From: an uncultured Winogradskyella sp.
Lineage (GTDB): Bacteria > Bacteroidota > Bacteroidia > Flavobacteriales > Flavobacteriaceae
Length of the DNA: 64,000 nt
Assembly: GCF_947495255.1 (NCBI RefSeq)
Contig: NZ_CANLYI010000001.1
Location: 62,001 to 126,000, forward strand
Direction of reading: 5' to 3'
The notes beneath the pieces were generated by a model. The model worked only from the letters and a program-made list of their open reading frames with translations, made no database searches and was not told the DNA's origin. Of this stretch, positions 52,651-60,700 are shown in pieces. The first letter of the stretch is position 1. The number at the start of each line of letters is the position of its first letter. The position numbers and the translations under genes are program-made.

Positions 52651-53337
52651 TTACTTATAGCTAGGTCTTATGCCAAAAATTAATAAATAACCAATCATCC
52701 AAAATTCACCAATAGTTGCCGGTAGCGTAAGATATTCATTGAAGCTAAAATCAATGCCTGCATAGTGGATTAAGGTACTTAATACATAGCCAATACCACC
52801 TAAAACAATAACTCTTCCCAACCAGATGGGCATTCTTTTAGATTTGATAACTATGTATCCCATAGGAAACAGCCAAAGTCCAAAGAAAAGACCACCAATA
52901 CCCCAGGCATTAGAAATTATATGTTGAAAAACCTGAATTAGTAAAACTTTATCTTCCATAGCACTTATATCAGAATTTGCAATGCCTATTGCTGAGGCGA
53001 TTGAAATTGCACTTATCATAATGACTAAAGCATTTACCATACCCCATATACCTAGAGTCCAGGCTTCCCATTCATAATTATCTTTAAATAATTTAAAAAA
53101 CCAAACTGCGGTAAGTGCCTGAGAAATTACGATACCAAATTCTAATAGCAACCTAATTCTTGCTGTAGATTCTAATTCTATTAAATTTGTTAGCGTTTGT
53201 TCAGGATTACCAGACACAAATATTTGAGAATGAAAGACCATAAACCCTAGAATTCCTGTAATAGCCATCATTAAATACCATAAGCCAGTTATTCTAGCGG
53301 TCTTAATCAAATTTTTCTGTTCTGTATTTGCAATCAT
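52651..53337 (-). CDS. DUF4386 domain membrane protein
   Basis: The protein has 228 residues and six membrane helices. DUF4386 signatures are ARITGLWYLMMAITGILGFM near the N-terminus, the central IVISQALTAVWFFKLFKD and LFFGLWLFPMGYIVIKS. Function of the family is unknown. It is the first gene of the unit DUF4386-TrpRS-CPBP and lies just to the left of repeat copy 2. Its 5' side begins GTTGTGTGCC at the repeat boundary. Confidence 0.85.
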   Translation of the reverse strand: MIANTEQKNLIKTARITGLWYLMMAITGILGFMVFHSQIFVSGNPEQTLTNLIELESTARIRLLLEFGIVISQALTAVWFFKLFKDNYEWEAWTLGIWGMVNALVIMISAISIASAIGIANSDISAMEDKVLLIQVFQHIISNAWGIGGLFFGLWLFPMGYIVIKSKRMPIWLGRVIVLGGIGYVLSTLIHYAGIDFSFNEYLTLPATIGEFWMIGYLLIFGIRPSYK

Positions 53338-53413
53338 AGTTTATTTATTTTTATTATTTAATACTAATTCTGACTCTGTAAAAGAGTAATTGTTACAGTT
53401 TTGCCCTAATGGC

Positions 53414-53534
53414 ACACAACGTGATTGTATATGGTTTGTAGCGTGTTTTAAGCAACTAATTACCGACCAAGAAAGTCCGCAAGAACTTTCGCAAGTAGGC
53501 AAAAAGCCAGCAATAAATTATATACGGTGTTACC
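53414..53534. repeat. attC-like imperfect palindromic repeat, copy 2
   Basis: The left end CACAACGTGATTGTATATGG is followed by TTTTAAGCAACTAATTA, a central hairpin GAAAGT-ccgcaaga-ACTTTC, GCAAGTAGGC and the right end GCAATAAATTATATACGG, then GTGTTACC. On the minus strand it reads ...GGTAAC-ACCG-TATATAATTTATTGC ... CATATACA-ATCAC-GTTGTG: outer core, 4-5 base spacer, inner arm, like R''-L''...L'-R' of integron attC. The right core borders the esterase 3' end. Confidence 0.78.
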
Positions 53535-53566
53535 AAACGTATTTGTTGATATTACTAGCTTCGAAA

Positions 53567-54397
53567 TCATTCCTCTTGATTAATATATTTTAACCCTTCG
53601 TATAAAGCTACTAATGGTACAGAGCGATGGTTTTCTTTTTCAAAATATTCTATTTCGATATTTAGAGGTTTATCCGATTTCTTTGTTATTAAAGTATAGA
53701 GAGAGTCGTGTCTTTGTTTATTCCTTTCGTAATTAGCCTCTCCTTGATTGGCAGTAGCGATATAAAGTTTTTTATCTAATGATATTGAGGAAATAGAATC
53801 AACTTTGTTTTTCATCATCTCCTCATTCCACCAAATACTTGGGTCTATAGAAATGTAAGCATTAAATACGCTATTTTCATCCATATAGGAATTTAGTGTA
53901 AGTAGTCCTCCTAAAGAGTGCCCAACAAGAGTTCTAAACGGTTCTGTCTTATACTTTTTATCAATATAAGGTACTAGTTCTTTCTCAATGAAATTCAAAA
54001 AAATCCTTCCACCTCCCATATTATTCGGTCGTTTGGTCTTAATTTTTGTAACTGTAAAATCTCGTTCTCGGTCAACATTCTCTATGGCTATAATAATACT
54101 TTCAGGCATTAAATTGTTTCGATTCCTATTAGAACTCATAAAATGTACTATTCCAGATGCTGTTTTAAAATGAGTATATCCATCCAATAATATGATAACT
54201 GGATATTTTTTATCAACTTCAGATGAATTATTGTATGAATCAGGAAGACTTATTAAACAGGTTCTTTCTTCATCTAAAATATTAGATTTAATAACGAACT
54301 TACTTCCTACTATAATATCATCTGTTTCATTCTGTCCAAATGTGGTTTGTACTCCTGAAAGAAGAATATATAAAATTACAAATGTCAAATTTTTCAT
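53567..54397 (-). CDS. Secreted alpha/beta-fold esterase (Fes/IroE-like), cassette-borne
   Basis: The protein has 276 residues from ATG 54397, giving the signal peptide MKNLTFVILYILLSGVQTTF; an ATG 14 codons upstream overlaps the boundary repeat. A putative-esterase (PF00756-type) domain follows: KYPVIILLDGYTHFKTASGI, then nucleophile Ser in RTLVGHSLGGLLTLNSYM, with a C-terminal His in KENHRSVPL. It probably hydrolyses carboxyl esters in the periplasm. The gene is bounded by GTTACCAAAC-type 14-mers in inverted orientation (53529-53542 and 54408-54421), with repeat copies 2 and 3 outside. A truncated copy exists at 40670-41149. Confidence 0.85.
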   Translation of the reverse strand: MKNLTFVILYILLSGVQTTFGQNETDDIIVGSKFVIKSNILDEERTCLISLPDSYNNSSEVDKKYPVIILLDGYTHFKTASGIVHFMSSNRNRNNLMPESIIIAIENVDRERDFTVTKIKTKRPNNMGGGRIFLNFIEKELVPYIDKKYKTEPFRTLVGHSLGGLLTLNSYMDENSVFNAYISIDPSIWWNEEMMKNKVDSISSISLDKKLYIATANQGEANYERNKQRHDSLYTLITKKSDKPLNIEIEYFEKENHRSVPLVALYEGLKYINQEE

Positions 54398-54420
54398 AGT
54401 TTGCTTTATATGTTTGGTAA

Positions 54421-54546
54421 CGGTTATGTATAAGATCATTTGCGTGGTTTAAGCAACTAATTTAGCAGATAAATTACGGGTAGAAAGTCCGCGAGAACTT
54501 TCATAAATTGGCTAAAACAAGCAATTAATTTTATACAGTGTCAGCC
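54421..54546. repeat. attC-like imperfect palindromic repeat, copy 3
   Basis: The left arm GTATAAGATCATTTGC pairs with the right arm GCAATTAATTTTATAC at 13 of 16 positions. Inside are TTTAAGCAACTAATTTA and a central perfect hairpin GAAAGT-ccgcgaga-ACTTTC (54483-54502). The right end is ...CAGTGTCAGCC, and the stop codon of the next gene lies inside it (TTA at 54531-54533). The left end starts exactly after the esterase boundary GGTAAC. Confidence 0.8.
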
Positions 54547-55106
54547 GTTTTTTTTCTGTTTAATATTTTAATTCCAAGTGTTACTAAGATGACTATTAAT
54601 GCAATAAAAAATATACTTGTTGAAATGCTTTTTATAACTGAAAATATATTAGTTGTATAAACTGCAGTCTCATTCAATTCGGGATAGTTTTTAAGCATTG
54701 TGATAATTCCGATATTTTCCAAATAATCTGCAATTCCAGCAATTATCGGTATTACGCAGAGATAAATATATGGGGAATTTAATTTGTTCAATTTTTTTAA
54801 GAAATAACCCAAAAGCAGACAGTAAGAAAGTCCGAATAGCAGTGGGTAAAACATATCAACAGGTATTTGATTGGTTAGATACGTCAAACGTCCATTTTCT
54901 CCAAGCGAATTGAATAATTCACTAACATAATTCAAGTCATATCCTGTGGGCATCATATCCAATAATTTAATTCCGTTAGAGAATTCCATTGTTTTGGGAA
55001 TGGTGACTGTCAGCATAAAAGTGTAAACAAGATTGGTCAAAATAAAAAGACTTAAAACCTTTTTGCCCGAAATATTCTTATCTATGAATTTTAATAATCG
55101 TTTCAT
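54531..55106 (-). CDS. Four-helix membrane protein of unknown function, cassette-borne
   Basis: Not recognised. The 191 residues form about four or five membrane helices (LSLFILTNLVYTFMLTVTIP; PVDMFYPLLFGLSYCLLLGY; YIYLCVIPIIAGIADYLENI; ISTSIFFIALIVILVTLGIK) with a basic C-terminus. The stop codon lies within the right arm of repeat copy 3, as often seen where integron cassette genes run into attC. Its 5' flank begins with the core GTTAGCAC (minus strand, 55129-55122). A role cannot be proposed from the sequence. Confidence 0.7.
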   Translation of the reverse strand: MKRLLKFIDKNISGKKVLSLFILTNLVYTFMLTVTIPKTMEFSNGIKLLDMMPTGYDLNYVSELFNSLGENGRLTYLTNQIPVDMFYPLLFGLSYCLLLGYFLKKLNKLNSPYIYLCVIPIIAGIADYLENIGIITMLKNYPELNETAVYTTNIFSVIKSISTSIFFIALIVILVTLGIKILNRKKTADTV

Positions 55107-55121
55107 TTTTTTCTCAAATAA

Positions 55122-55383
55122 GTGCTAACGATAAATTGGATAGTTAGTGTCAGATTGCTTAGTAGTTTCTTATAAGACTTCTACTTTAGCATTACTTAAA
55201 TCCGCATTATGAATTAGAAAATCTATTACGAACCAAAAACACTGCAAATCAGCTACTTCGTTTCGTTATCTTCTCTAACCATAGCGATGCTATGCTTTTC
55301 AAATTTAACATCCTGATTTATTGTGTTTTTGATTCTCATAACAAAGTTCTAATGCATATTGCGGGTTATACAAAATGTTAGCC
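55122..55383. repeat. Spacer with attC-like outer cores (second type)
   Basis: This 262-base spacer starts GTGCTAACG (55122-55130) and ends GTTAGCC (55377-55383), so GCTAAC and GTTAGC form an inverted pair at its ends. The right side TTATACAAAAT-GTTAGCC resembles the right end of copies 1-3 (TATACGGT-GTTACC). GTTAGTGTCAG at 55143-55153 recurs at 49592-49602. Unlike the other copies it has no clear long stem inside. Confidence 0.45.
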
Positions 55384-55387
55384 TTTG

Positions 55388-56641
55388 TTATTTGTTTTTT
55401 AGTTCTTGAATTCTGTTTTTATAGTATTCGTCATTACTTAATTCAGCAGCTTTTTGCACAAACCTTAGTGCATTAGTAATATCATTTTGAGCTTCATAAT
55501 AGTCTGCCATTGAATTATAGGCACTTGCGCTGTTGGGGTAATAATCAATATTCGATTTGAAAAACATAAATGCTTTTTCAGGTTGCCCCATTTCTAAATT
55601 CATATAGCCATAGCCACTAAACATTTCCTCAATCATTGGAGGGAAGGGATAACCAAAATGCGTTGAATAGATTTCTTCTTGTTTTTCCAATAGCTTAACC
55701 AATTCTTCTACTGTCGTTTCAGGATTATTATATTTTTGCGGAGATTTAAACTGGTACCATTTAAAAAGAAAAATCAATCCATCTCTCATCGTTGGGAGCG
55801 GAACAGTACCATGTAAATCTTCATTGTACACCTTCCATGAGAAATTTAATCCACTCTGTTTTTGAGAGGTCGCAAAAGTTGAAAAGTCAACGATTGAACG
55901 TGCAAACAAAGTGAATTCTGAAGCGTCGTCCATAATATTCTCCATGGTTATTTCTTCATCCCACATGTGTAGCTGTTCTGCTGCTAAAGACACATAAAGA
56001 GATTTACCTTTATAACTTTCTGAACTCAGCTTTTCTTTTGCCTCCTTCAATAATTTTTGGTCGTCCCAATCCAAACTTGGATCTATGGCTATATAGTTTT
56101 GAAAGAGATGTTTATGATTAACCAACATATTTACCGTAAACAAACCGGCATAAGAATGCCCAATTAAGGTACGATAGGCCGTGGTTGGATATTTATTGTC
56201 AATGTATGGGATTAGTTCTTTTTCAATACTTTGGGTGAAGTTTTCCGCACCACCAGTTTCTTTATTCATTGCTTGCCCACGCCTCATTTTAATCTGAGAA
56301 GTAGTTAAGTCCCGTATCCTGTTAGTTTTGTTAGAAATTCCAATTAGAATCATATGAGGCAAATAATGTCCCCAATAATTATCATAAATTTCTTCTAAAT
56401 TTTCTCTCAGAGAAAATCCATCTAACAAATAAACAACAGGATATTTTACACTACTATTTGGGTTATAATTATCAGGGAGTTTAACCCAAAACTTTCGATA
56501 TTCTTTGAATACCTCTGAATAAACAGAATCAATAATTTCTGTTTGAAATTCACTCGATTGATTCAACTTCGATTGTGCCGATATACCTTGAAAGACAATA
56601 ATGAGTCCTATTGTCAATACTATTTTTAATCCTTTGCTCAT
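55388..56641 (-). CDS. Secreted esterase with C-terminal TPR
   Basis: The protein has 417 residues. A signal peptide ends GISAQ. The putative-esterase domain has KYPVVYLLDGFSLRENLEEI, nucleophile Ser in RTLIGHSYAGLFTVNMLV, an Asp in AIDPSLDWDD and His in EDLHGTVPLPTM. From about residue 340 come two TPR-like helices (MNLEMGQPEKAFMFFKSNID, ASAYNSMADYYEAQNDITNA). It belongs to the same esterase family as the protein at 53567-54397 but is clearly divergent. It stops four bases after a GTTAGCC core. Probably periplasmic. Confidence 0.83.
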   Translation of the reverse strand: MSKGLKIVLTIGLIIVFQGISAQSKLNQSSEFQTEIIDSVYSEVFKEYRKFWVKLPDNYNPNSSVKYPVVYLLDGFSLRENLEEIYDNYWGHYLPHMILIGISNKTNRIRDLTTSQIKMRRGQAMNKETGGAENFTQSIEKELIPYIDNKYPTTAYRTLIGHSYAGLFTVNMLVNHKHLFQNYIAIDPSLDWDDQKLLKEAKEKLSSESYKGKSLYVSLAAEQLHMWDEEITMENIMDDASEFTLFARSIVDFSTFATSQKQSGLNFSWKVYNEDLHGTVPLPTMRDGLIFLFKWYQFKSPQKYNNPETTVEELVKLLEKQEEIYSTHFGYPFPPMIEEMFSGYGYMNLEMGQPEKAFMFFKSNIDYYPNSASAYNSMADYYEAQNDITNALRFVQKAAELSNDEYYKNRIQELKNK

Positions 56642-56773
56642 TTTGTTGTTTTTATTAATTGTTGTTTTTTTGTTGGTGGATAAAGTTCTACAGCTATCTA
56701 TTTTAAAATAGCATGCTTCAGACCTAATATTATTTTAATCCTAAATTGAAATTCTGATGGCACTAGTGTTTCA

Positions 56774-57130
56774 TTATTTTTGATTATTGATTGATTTTGT
56801 AATCTCAGAAATCACATTTCCTGTATGCAAAGCTGATTTATTTTCAATAAGCATTAAATGGCATTCCTTTTTAGAACTGACTTTATGATTAATTCCTTTT
56901 TTTACAATGAACAAATCCCCCTTTTTCATTGTAAATGGTTCTTGGTTTTCTATTTCAAAAACAAGACTTCCTTTAAGCACATAAAATAATTCATCTTCAT
57001 TTTTATGGTGATGCCAAGGCACTTTGTTTCCCTGTATTTTTACAAGTTTTATAAAAACATCATTTACTTCACCAATTATTTTAGGAGAATAGTAGTCTTT
57101 TATGGTTTTAAGTTGCTCGTTTATATTCAT
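56774..57130 (-). CDS. Cupin-domain protein
   Basis: The protein has 118 residues from ATG 57130 (MNINEQLKTIKDYYSPKIIG); an upstream in-frame ATG at 57199 would add an unlikely basic tail. It is a single small cupin: metal motif PWHHHKNEDELFYVLKGSL (two His, Glu, with a later His in INHKVSSKKE). Such proteins are mannose-6-phosphate-isomerase-like cupins of varied, often unknown, activity. It is cytosolic and the last minus-strand gene of the accessory run on the right side, 132 bases from the esterase with no repeat between. Confidence 0.82.
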   Translation of the reverse strand: MNINEQLKTIKDYYSPKIIGEVNDVFIKLVKIQGNKVPWHHHKNEDELFYVLKGSLVFEIENQEPFTMKKGDLFIVKKGINHKVSSKKECHLMLIENKSALHTGNVISEITKSINNQK

Positions 57131-57278
57131 AATATAAAATAATGAAGTTATGTGAAAAGGATATTTATTAATGAGTTTACGCTTATAAAATAGATTCAAA
57201 AATTAATGCTTGTTTATAGTCTCTAACAAATTCTGCTTCCTCTCTATAAATTACCATTCTTGTTTCCATTTCTCTTTT

Positions 57279-58229
57279 TTAGCCATTAAATTCTGCCAAC
57301 CATTTTAAAATTGATTGATTAGTTTCTTGTGGTAATTCCTGTTGAATGTGATGGCCACAATCTAAACTAATAACATCTAAATTCGGAACGAAATCCTGTA
57401 GCCTTTCAAATTTTGGTATCATATCTAGATTGCCATAGATCATAAGAGTAGGCTGTTTGATGATTGGGTTAATATCTGCTAATAAGTGCCAGTTCCGGTC
57501 GAGGTTTCTATACCAATTAATAGCGCCATTAAATCCGGAATTGTTAAAGGCCTTTACAAAAACAGACAAATCATCGTCGTTCATAATAGACTCACCAAAA
57601 GGCTTTTCTGCTTTTGCAAGGTTCATCATTAACATTCCTGGTTCTGGTGGTGCAAGAGGTACATTCTTACGAAATAAATTACGAAGAAAATTTTCTGTAT
57701 GGTTCTCTAATACAGCATCTGCAACTCCTGGGTGTTTATTAAAATGAACAAAATAGAAATCGTCTCCAAAAAACGCTTCCATCAACTCAATCCATGGTTT
57801 TTTGCCGCGTTCTTGATAAGGTAGTGCAAGATTTATGACTTTATTTACCCGCTCTGGATGTAAGAGTGCAAGGTTCCAAACTACATTTGCACCCCAATCA
57901 TGACCCACAAAAACAGCATCTTTGTAGTTGTAATAATCAAGTAAAGCTACCATATCACCTGTTAAATGGGTGATATCATATGCTGTTACGTCTTTAGGGC
58001 AAGATGAATAACCATATCCTCTTTGATTTGGAACAATGACATGATAACCAGCTTTAGCAAGTGCTGAGATTTGATAACGCCATGAAAAAGCATGTTCGGG
58101 AAAACCATGACAAAGTACAATTGGATTGCCAATATTTTCTTTACCTGCTTCAAATACTTCTAACTCAATTCCATTTATTGAAATTATATTTGGACTAGGG
58201 AATTCTAAAGATTTTATTTCTGCTATCAT
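57279..58229 (-). CDS. Alpha/beta hydrolase of the epoxide hydrolase/haloalkane dehalogenase type
   Basis: The protein has 316 residues from ATG 58229. The oxyanion region is LCHGFPEHAFSWRYQ, and the nucleophile is an Asp in AVFVGHDWGANVVWNLAL, the epoxide-hydrolase form (HDWG) rather than a serine. Cap-domain residues, a distal acid near LMIYGNLDMIPKF and His in DCGHHIQQELP complete the set. It likely opens epoxides or related small molecules in the cytosol. It starts one base after the stop of the preceding hydrolase gene, so the two are coupled. Confidence 0.87.
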   Translation of the reverse strand: MIAEIKSLEFPSPNIISINGIELEVFEAGKENIGNPIVLCHGFPEHAFSWRYQISALAKAGYHVIVPNQRGYGYSSCPKDVTAYDITHLTGDMVALLDYYNYKDAVFVGHDWGANVVWNLALLHPERVNKVINLALPYQERGKKPWIELMEAFFGDDFYFVHFNKHPGVADAVLENHTENFLRNLFRKNVPLAPPEPGMLMMNLAKAEKPFGESIMNDDDLSVFVKAFNNSGFNGAINWYRNLDRNWHLLADINPIIKQPTLMIYGNLDMIPKFERLQDFVPNLDVISLDCGHHIQQELPQETNQSILKWLAEFNG

Positions 58230-58230
58230 T

Positions 58231-59091
58231 TTAGTATCTGTTTTTATCAATAATTAAATCCTCTATTTTTTTAAAACCTTTTGAATTTGGTACGTGTTTA
58301 GTATCTTCAATCAAAACAACGTCTTCTATAGAAGAAAATATTCGTTTGGCTCTTTTAATCAATTTTCTACCAGGAAACATAATATCGTTTTCACAGGCGA
58401 AAATGGTAATAGGTGTTTCAATTTGTTGAGCAGATTTTTTAGCTATTACAGGTAATGGTGAAAAGTCCATATTACAATTTTGAAAAGTGGTTCCCATAAA
58501 CTGGATGGCAAAATTATCAGCATCACTAAAAAGAGCTTTAATGACTTTTTTTAGATAGTTATCATTACCCGTTTTTATAAATTTCTTTAAAGGAATAAAC
58601 ATCTTAAATAATCCTATAAAAGGATTTCCATTTACGATGTAAACTGGCGCTATTAAAAAAACGTTTTTTATGAGTCGTTCGTTAAATTCTAAAGTCTTTA
58701 GTGAAATAAGGCCTCCAAAAGAAAATCCTACTAAAGTAACGGCTTTCAATCCTAGTAAAATAATAACTTCCGTTAACCATTCTCCATAATCTAAAGTCTT
58801 CATGTCTAACCTGTTTTCAGCACTTTTATTAGGTTGGGCAAGTACGTCTATTGCATAGACACAATATGTTGAAGATAAATTAGGAAATGATTCTAATATT
58901 AATGGTGCACAACCGCCTGTGCCATGAATAAGGAGTAATGGAGGGTTTTTTACGTTTCCAGTAATAATAACATTTGTAACGCCAAACTTTGTTTCTACCG
59001 ATTCTTCGGAATATTCAATATTTAGCTCATTTAACTTCTGGCTATACAGGGATAAGATTTTGTCTTTTCCTTCTTTTGATTTGAAAAACAT
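58231..59091 (-). CDS. Alpha/beta-fold hydrolase
   Basis: The protein has 286 residues with no signal peptide. It has the oxyanion region LLIHGTGGCAPLILESFPNL, nucleophile Ser in TLVGFSFGGLISLKTL, an Asp in FACENDIMFPGRK and His in IEDTKHVPNSKG. It is a serine-type alpha/beta hydrolase of unknown substrate. It forms a two-gene operon with the epoxide-hydrolase-like gene (one base gap). The leader reads ATCAATCAAAAAACGAACAG just before ATG, the motif shared with the barrel genes to the right, which hints at common control. Confidence 0.8.
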   Translation of the reverse strand: MFFKSKEGKDKILSLYSQKLNELNIEYSEESVETKFGVTNVIITGNVKNPPLLLIHGTGGCAPLILESFPNLSSTYCVYAIDVLAQPNKSAENRLDMKTLDYGEWLTEVIILLGLKAVTLVGFSFGGLISLKTLEFNERLIKNVFLIAPVYIVNGNPFIGLFKMFIPLKKFIKTGNDNYLKKVIKALFSDADNFAIQFMGTTFQNCNMDFSPLPVIAKKSAQQIETPITIFACENDIMFPGRKLIKRAKRIFSSIEDVVLIEDTKHVPNSKGFKKIEDLIIDKNRY

Positions 59092-59137
59092 ATACTGTTC
59101 GTTTTTTGATTGATGATTGTGATTGGTTTTATCTATG

Positions 59138-59704
59138 CTAAAATTTATACCCTATTCGCAAGTGCATATTTAATTCCATTTCACTTTTGTTCTTTACATA
59201 ACCAGCGCGTTTAGCAAATGTGTAACTAAATCCTGCACCAAGACCTGCTTCAAAATCAAAGTGTTTACCTAAATTTCGCCTAATTCCCCAAGTGGGTATA
59301 ATGGAAAAGTCACTTACTATAGGCGCATCGTCAGTATTGAACAGTGCCAATTCTGGATGATAACCCATCTTTAAAGCAATAAAATTGCCACTATTTCCAT
59401 CAATTGGTTTTGAGTTCTCTGAGCGTTTTTTGAGGTTGTAATAGAATCTTGGCTCCACAACTATCACAGGTGTGAGTAGAAATGGAGAGTCATAATCATC
59501 GTAAAACGTAGATTCCCAAATACCAAAATCAAAACCGAGCTCTGTTCTCAGTGCTATGGTATTTGATAGTTTTGCTTCATTATATGCCCAGATTCCTAGA
59601 ACTCCAGTTTGTAATCCGAATATTGATTTTTCTACACTTGTGCTTTGAGCTTTGGCGATTAATGTTAGTCCGCACAAAGTCAAGGTAATTAAAGTTTTTT
59701 TCAT
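59138..59704 (-). CDS. Outer-membrane barrel-like protein A, copy 1
   Basis: The protein has 188 residues. A signal peptide ends AKAQ, followed by an eight-stranded-barrel-like sequence (FGLQTGVLGIWAYNEAKL, LRTELGFDFGIWES, VVEPRFYYNLKKR, FDFEAGLGAGFSYTFAK) ending in a terminal aromatic strand MHLRIGYKF. It resembles small OmpA/OmpW-type barrels, but no family can be named. Copy 2 at 61343-61909 differs at about ten residues. Each copy follows a protein B gene, so the A-B pair was duplicated as a unit. Confidence 0.72.
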   Translation of the reverse strand: MKKTLITLTLCGLTLIAKAQSTSVEKSIFGLQTGVLGIWAYNEAKLSNTIALRTELGFDFGIWESTFYDDYDSPFLLTPVIVVEPRFYYNLKKRSENSKPIDGNSGNFIALKMGYHPELALFNTDDAPIVSDFSIIPTWGIRRNLGKHFDFEAGLGAGFSYTFAKRAGYVKNKSEMELNMHLRIGYKF

Positions 59705-59882
59705 GATAATATTTATTTTAGATACAATTGAACTTGTAAATATGATTTATGTTCAATTTTTTCTCATTACTCAGAACTTACTGTTTATGAAACGTAGCGT
59801 ATAAATACACACTATATTTCACTTTAGTTCAGAGCTAAATTTTTATATTTTGTCAATAGATAAATTCACTATATATTAAAGT

Positions 59883-60500
59883 TTATAACCAGCTAAACCC
59901 TAATCCTACATTAAAGATTACTGCATCTCTGTGTGCATCTCCATCTAAAGACGCACGACCAAGCACTAATTTAGACTGAACATTAAGCGCAAAGTTTTTC
60001 TTTTTGTAAATTTCATAACCTGTACTTGCCATAACGGCGCAACCAAAGTTCCAATCATCATTTACATCATCTTTAATATCATATAGTGCGGGCGAATCTA
60101 TGGCTAAACCAATTCCGCCATGAATCCACCAGTTGTCTTTTACCCAATATTGTACAGATGGTATAAAACCTCCAAAATTCCTGTCATTACCTTGAAATTC
60201 GTATATGTTTCCTGGCATAGCGGCAGTAATGGCAAGATTTTCATTCAACATATAGCCCAACTTTAGATCTGGAAAAACAAACGTTCCTTGAGCTTTATCA
60301 AAGGTTTGAATACCTTCACTATCTTCTAAACTGATTAGACCTCCACCTACTGAAAATTCAATAATAAAGCCATCTCGCTGTGTTGAGGTTTCTGGATTTG
60401 TGTTTTGAGCGTATGTTATACTTGATACTAATGCAAAGGCTACGCAAGCCATTCTTGATAAGATTTGTTTTTTGATTGTTTTCATTTTAATTAATTTCAT
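59883..60500 (-). CDS. Outer-membrane barrel-like protein B, copy 1 (intact)
   Basis: The protein has 205 residues. The start ATG 60500 is supported by the shared leader CAATCAAAAAACGAACAATT directly before it. The signal peptide ends SSITYAQ. It is a barrel-like protein: FIIEFSVGGGLISLEDSEGI, FPDLKLGYMLNENLAITAAM, FNVGLGFSWL as the last strand. It is closely related to the interrupted copy at 61950-62567. It is followed by protein A copy 1, 178 bases downstream, and preceded by the 49-residue membrane protein. Function unknown. Confidence 0.75.
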   Translation of the reverse strand: MKLIKMKTIKKQILSRMACVAFALVSSITYAQNTNPETSTQRDGFIIEFSVGGGLISLEDSEGIQTFDKAQGTFVFPDLKLGYMLNENLAITAAMPGNIYEFQGNDRNFGGFIPSVQYWVKDNWWIHGGIGLAIDSPALYDIKDDVNDDWNFGCAVMASTGYEIYKKKNFALNVQSKLVLGRASLDGDAHRDAVIFNVGLGFSWL

Positions 60501-60550
60501 AATTGTTCGTTTTTTGATTGATGATTTATTTTGTAATTTGAGTTGTTACA

Positions 60551-60700
60551 TTAAGATTTTTTTGAGTATTCTAACGCGGCACCAATGGCAATTCCAATTG
60601 GAAGCCATAAAGCTATGTTTGAGGTTAATAAGCCTACTAATACTCCTGAAAATATGCCTATTGCAAGTCTAATTCCTTTTTTACTTTTAATTGAATTCAT
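60551..60700 (-). CDS. Small glycine-rich membrane protein (49 residues)
   Basis: A short gene easily missed. The ATG at 60698-60700 follows the shared leader (AATCAAAAAGTGAACAATT). It encodes MNSIKSKKGIRLAIGIFSGV then LVGLLTSNIALWLPIGIAIG and AALEYSKKS. A basic N-terminus is followed by two glycine-spaced hydrophobic helices (about 11-28 and 30-43), a glycine-zipper-like pattern, and a basic tail. It lies in the unit with barrel protein B copy 1, 50 bases upstream of it. It resembles no family I can name; role unknown. The leader and hydrophobic pattern support a real gene. Confidence 0.6.
   Translation of the reverse strand: MNSIKSKKGIRLAIGIFSGVLVGLLTSNIALWLPIGIAIGAALEYSKKS

Noticed and set aside
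54421..54546. Repeats considered as ordinary MITEs
   Set aside because: No target-site duplications or terminal inverted repeats of a known transposase family were seen, and copies coincide with gene boundaries in one orientation. Not fully excluded without more copies.
50523..55383. Repeats considered as a CRISPR array
   Set aside because: Copies are 120-150 bases, few, separated by whole genes, with no short regular spacers and no cas genes.
56697..56710. Palindrome CTATTTTAAAATAG as an operator
   Set aside because: AT-only palindromes of this length are expected by chance in this AT-rich sequence; no regulator adjacent.
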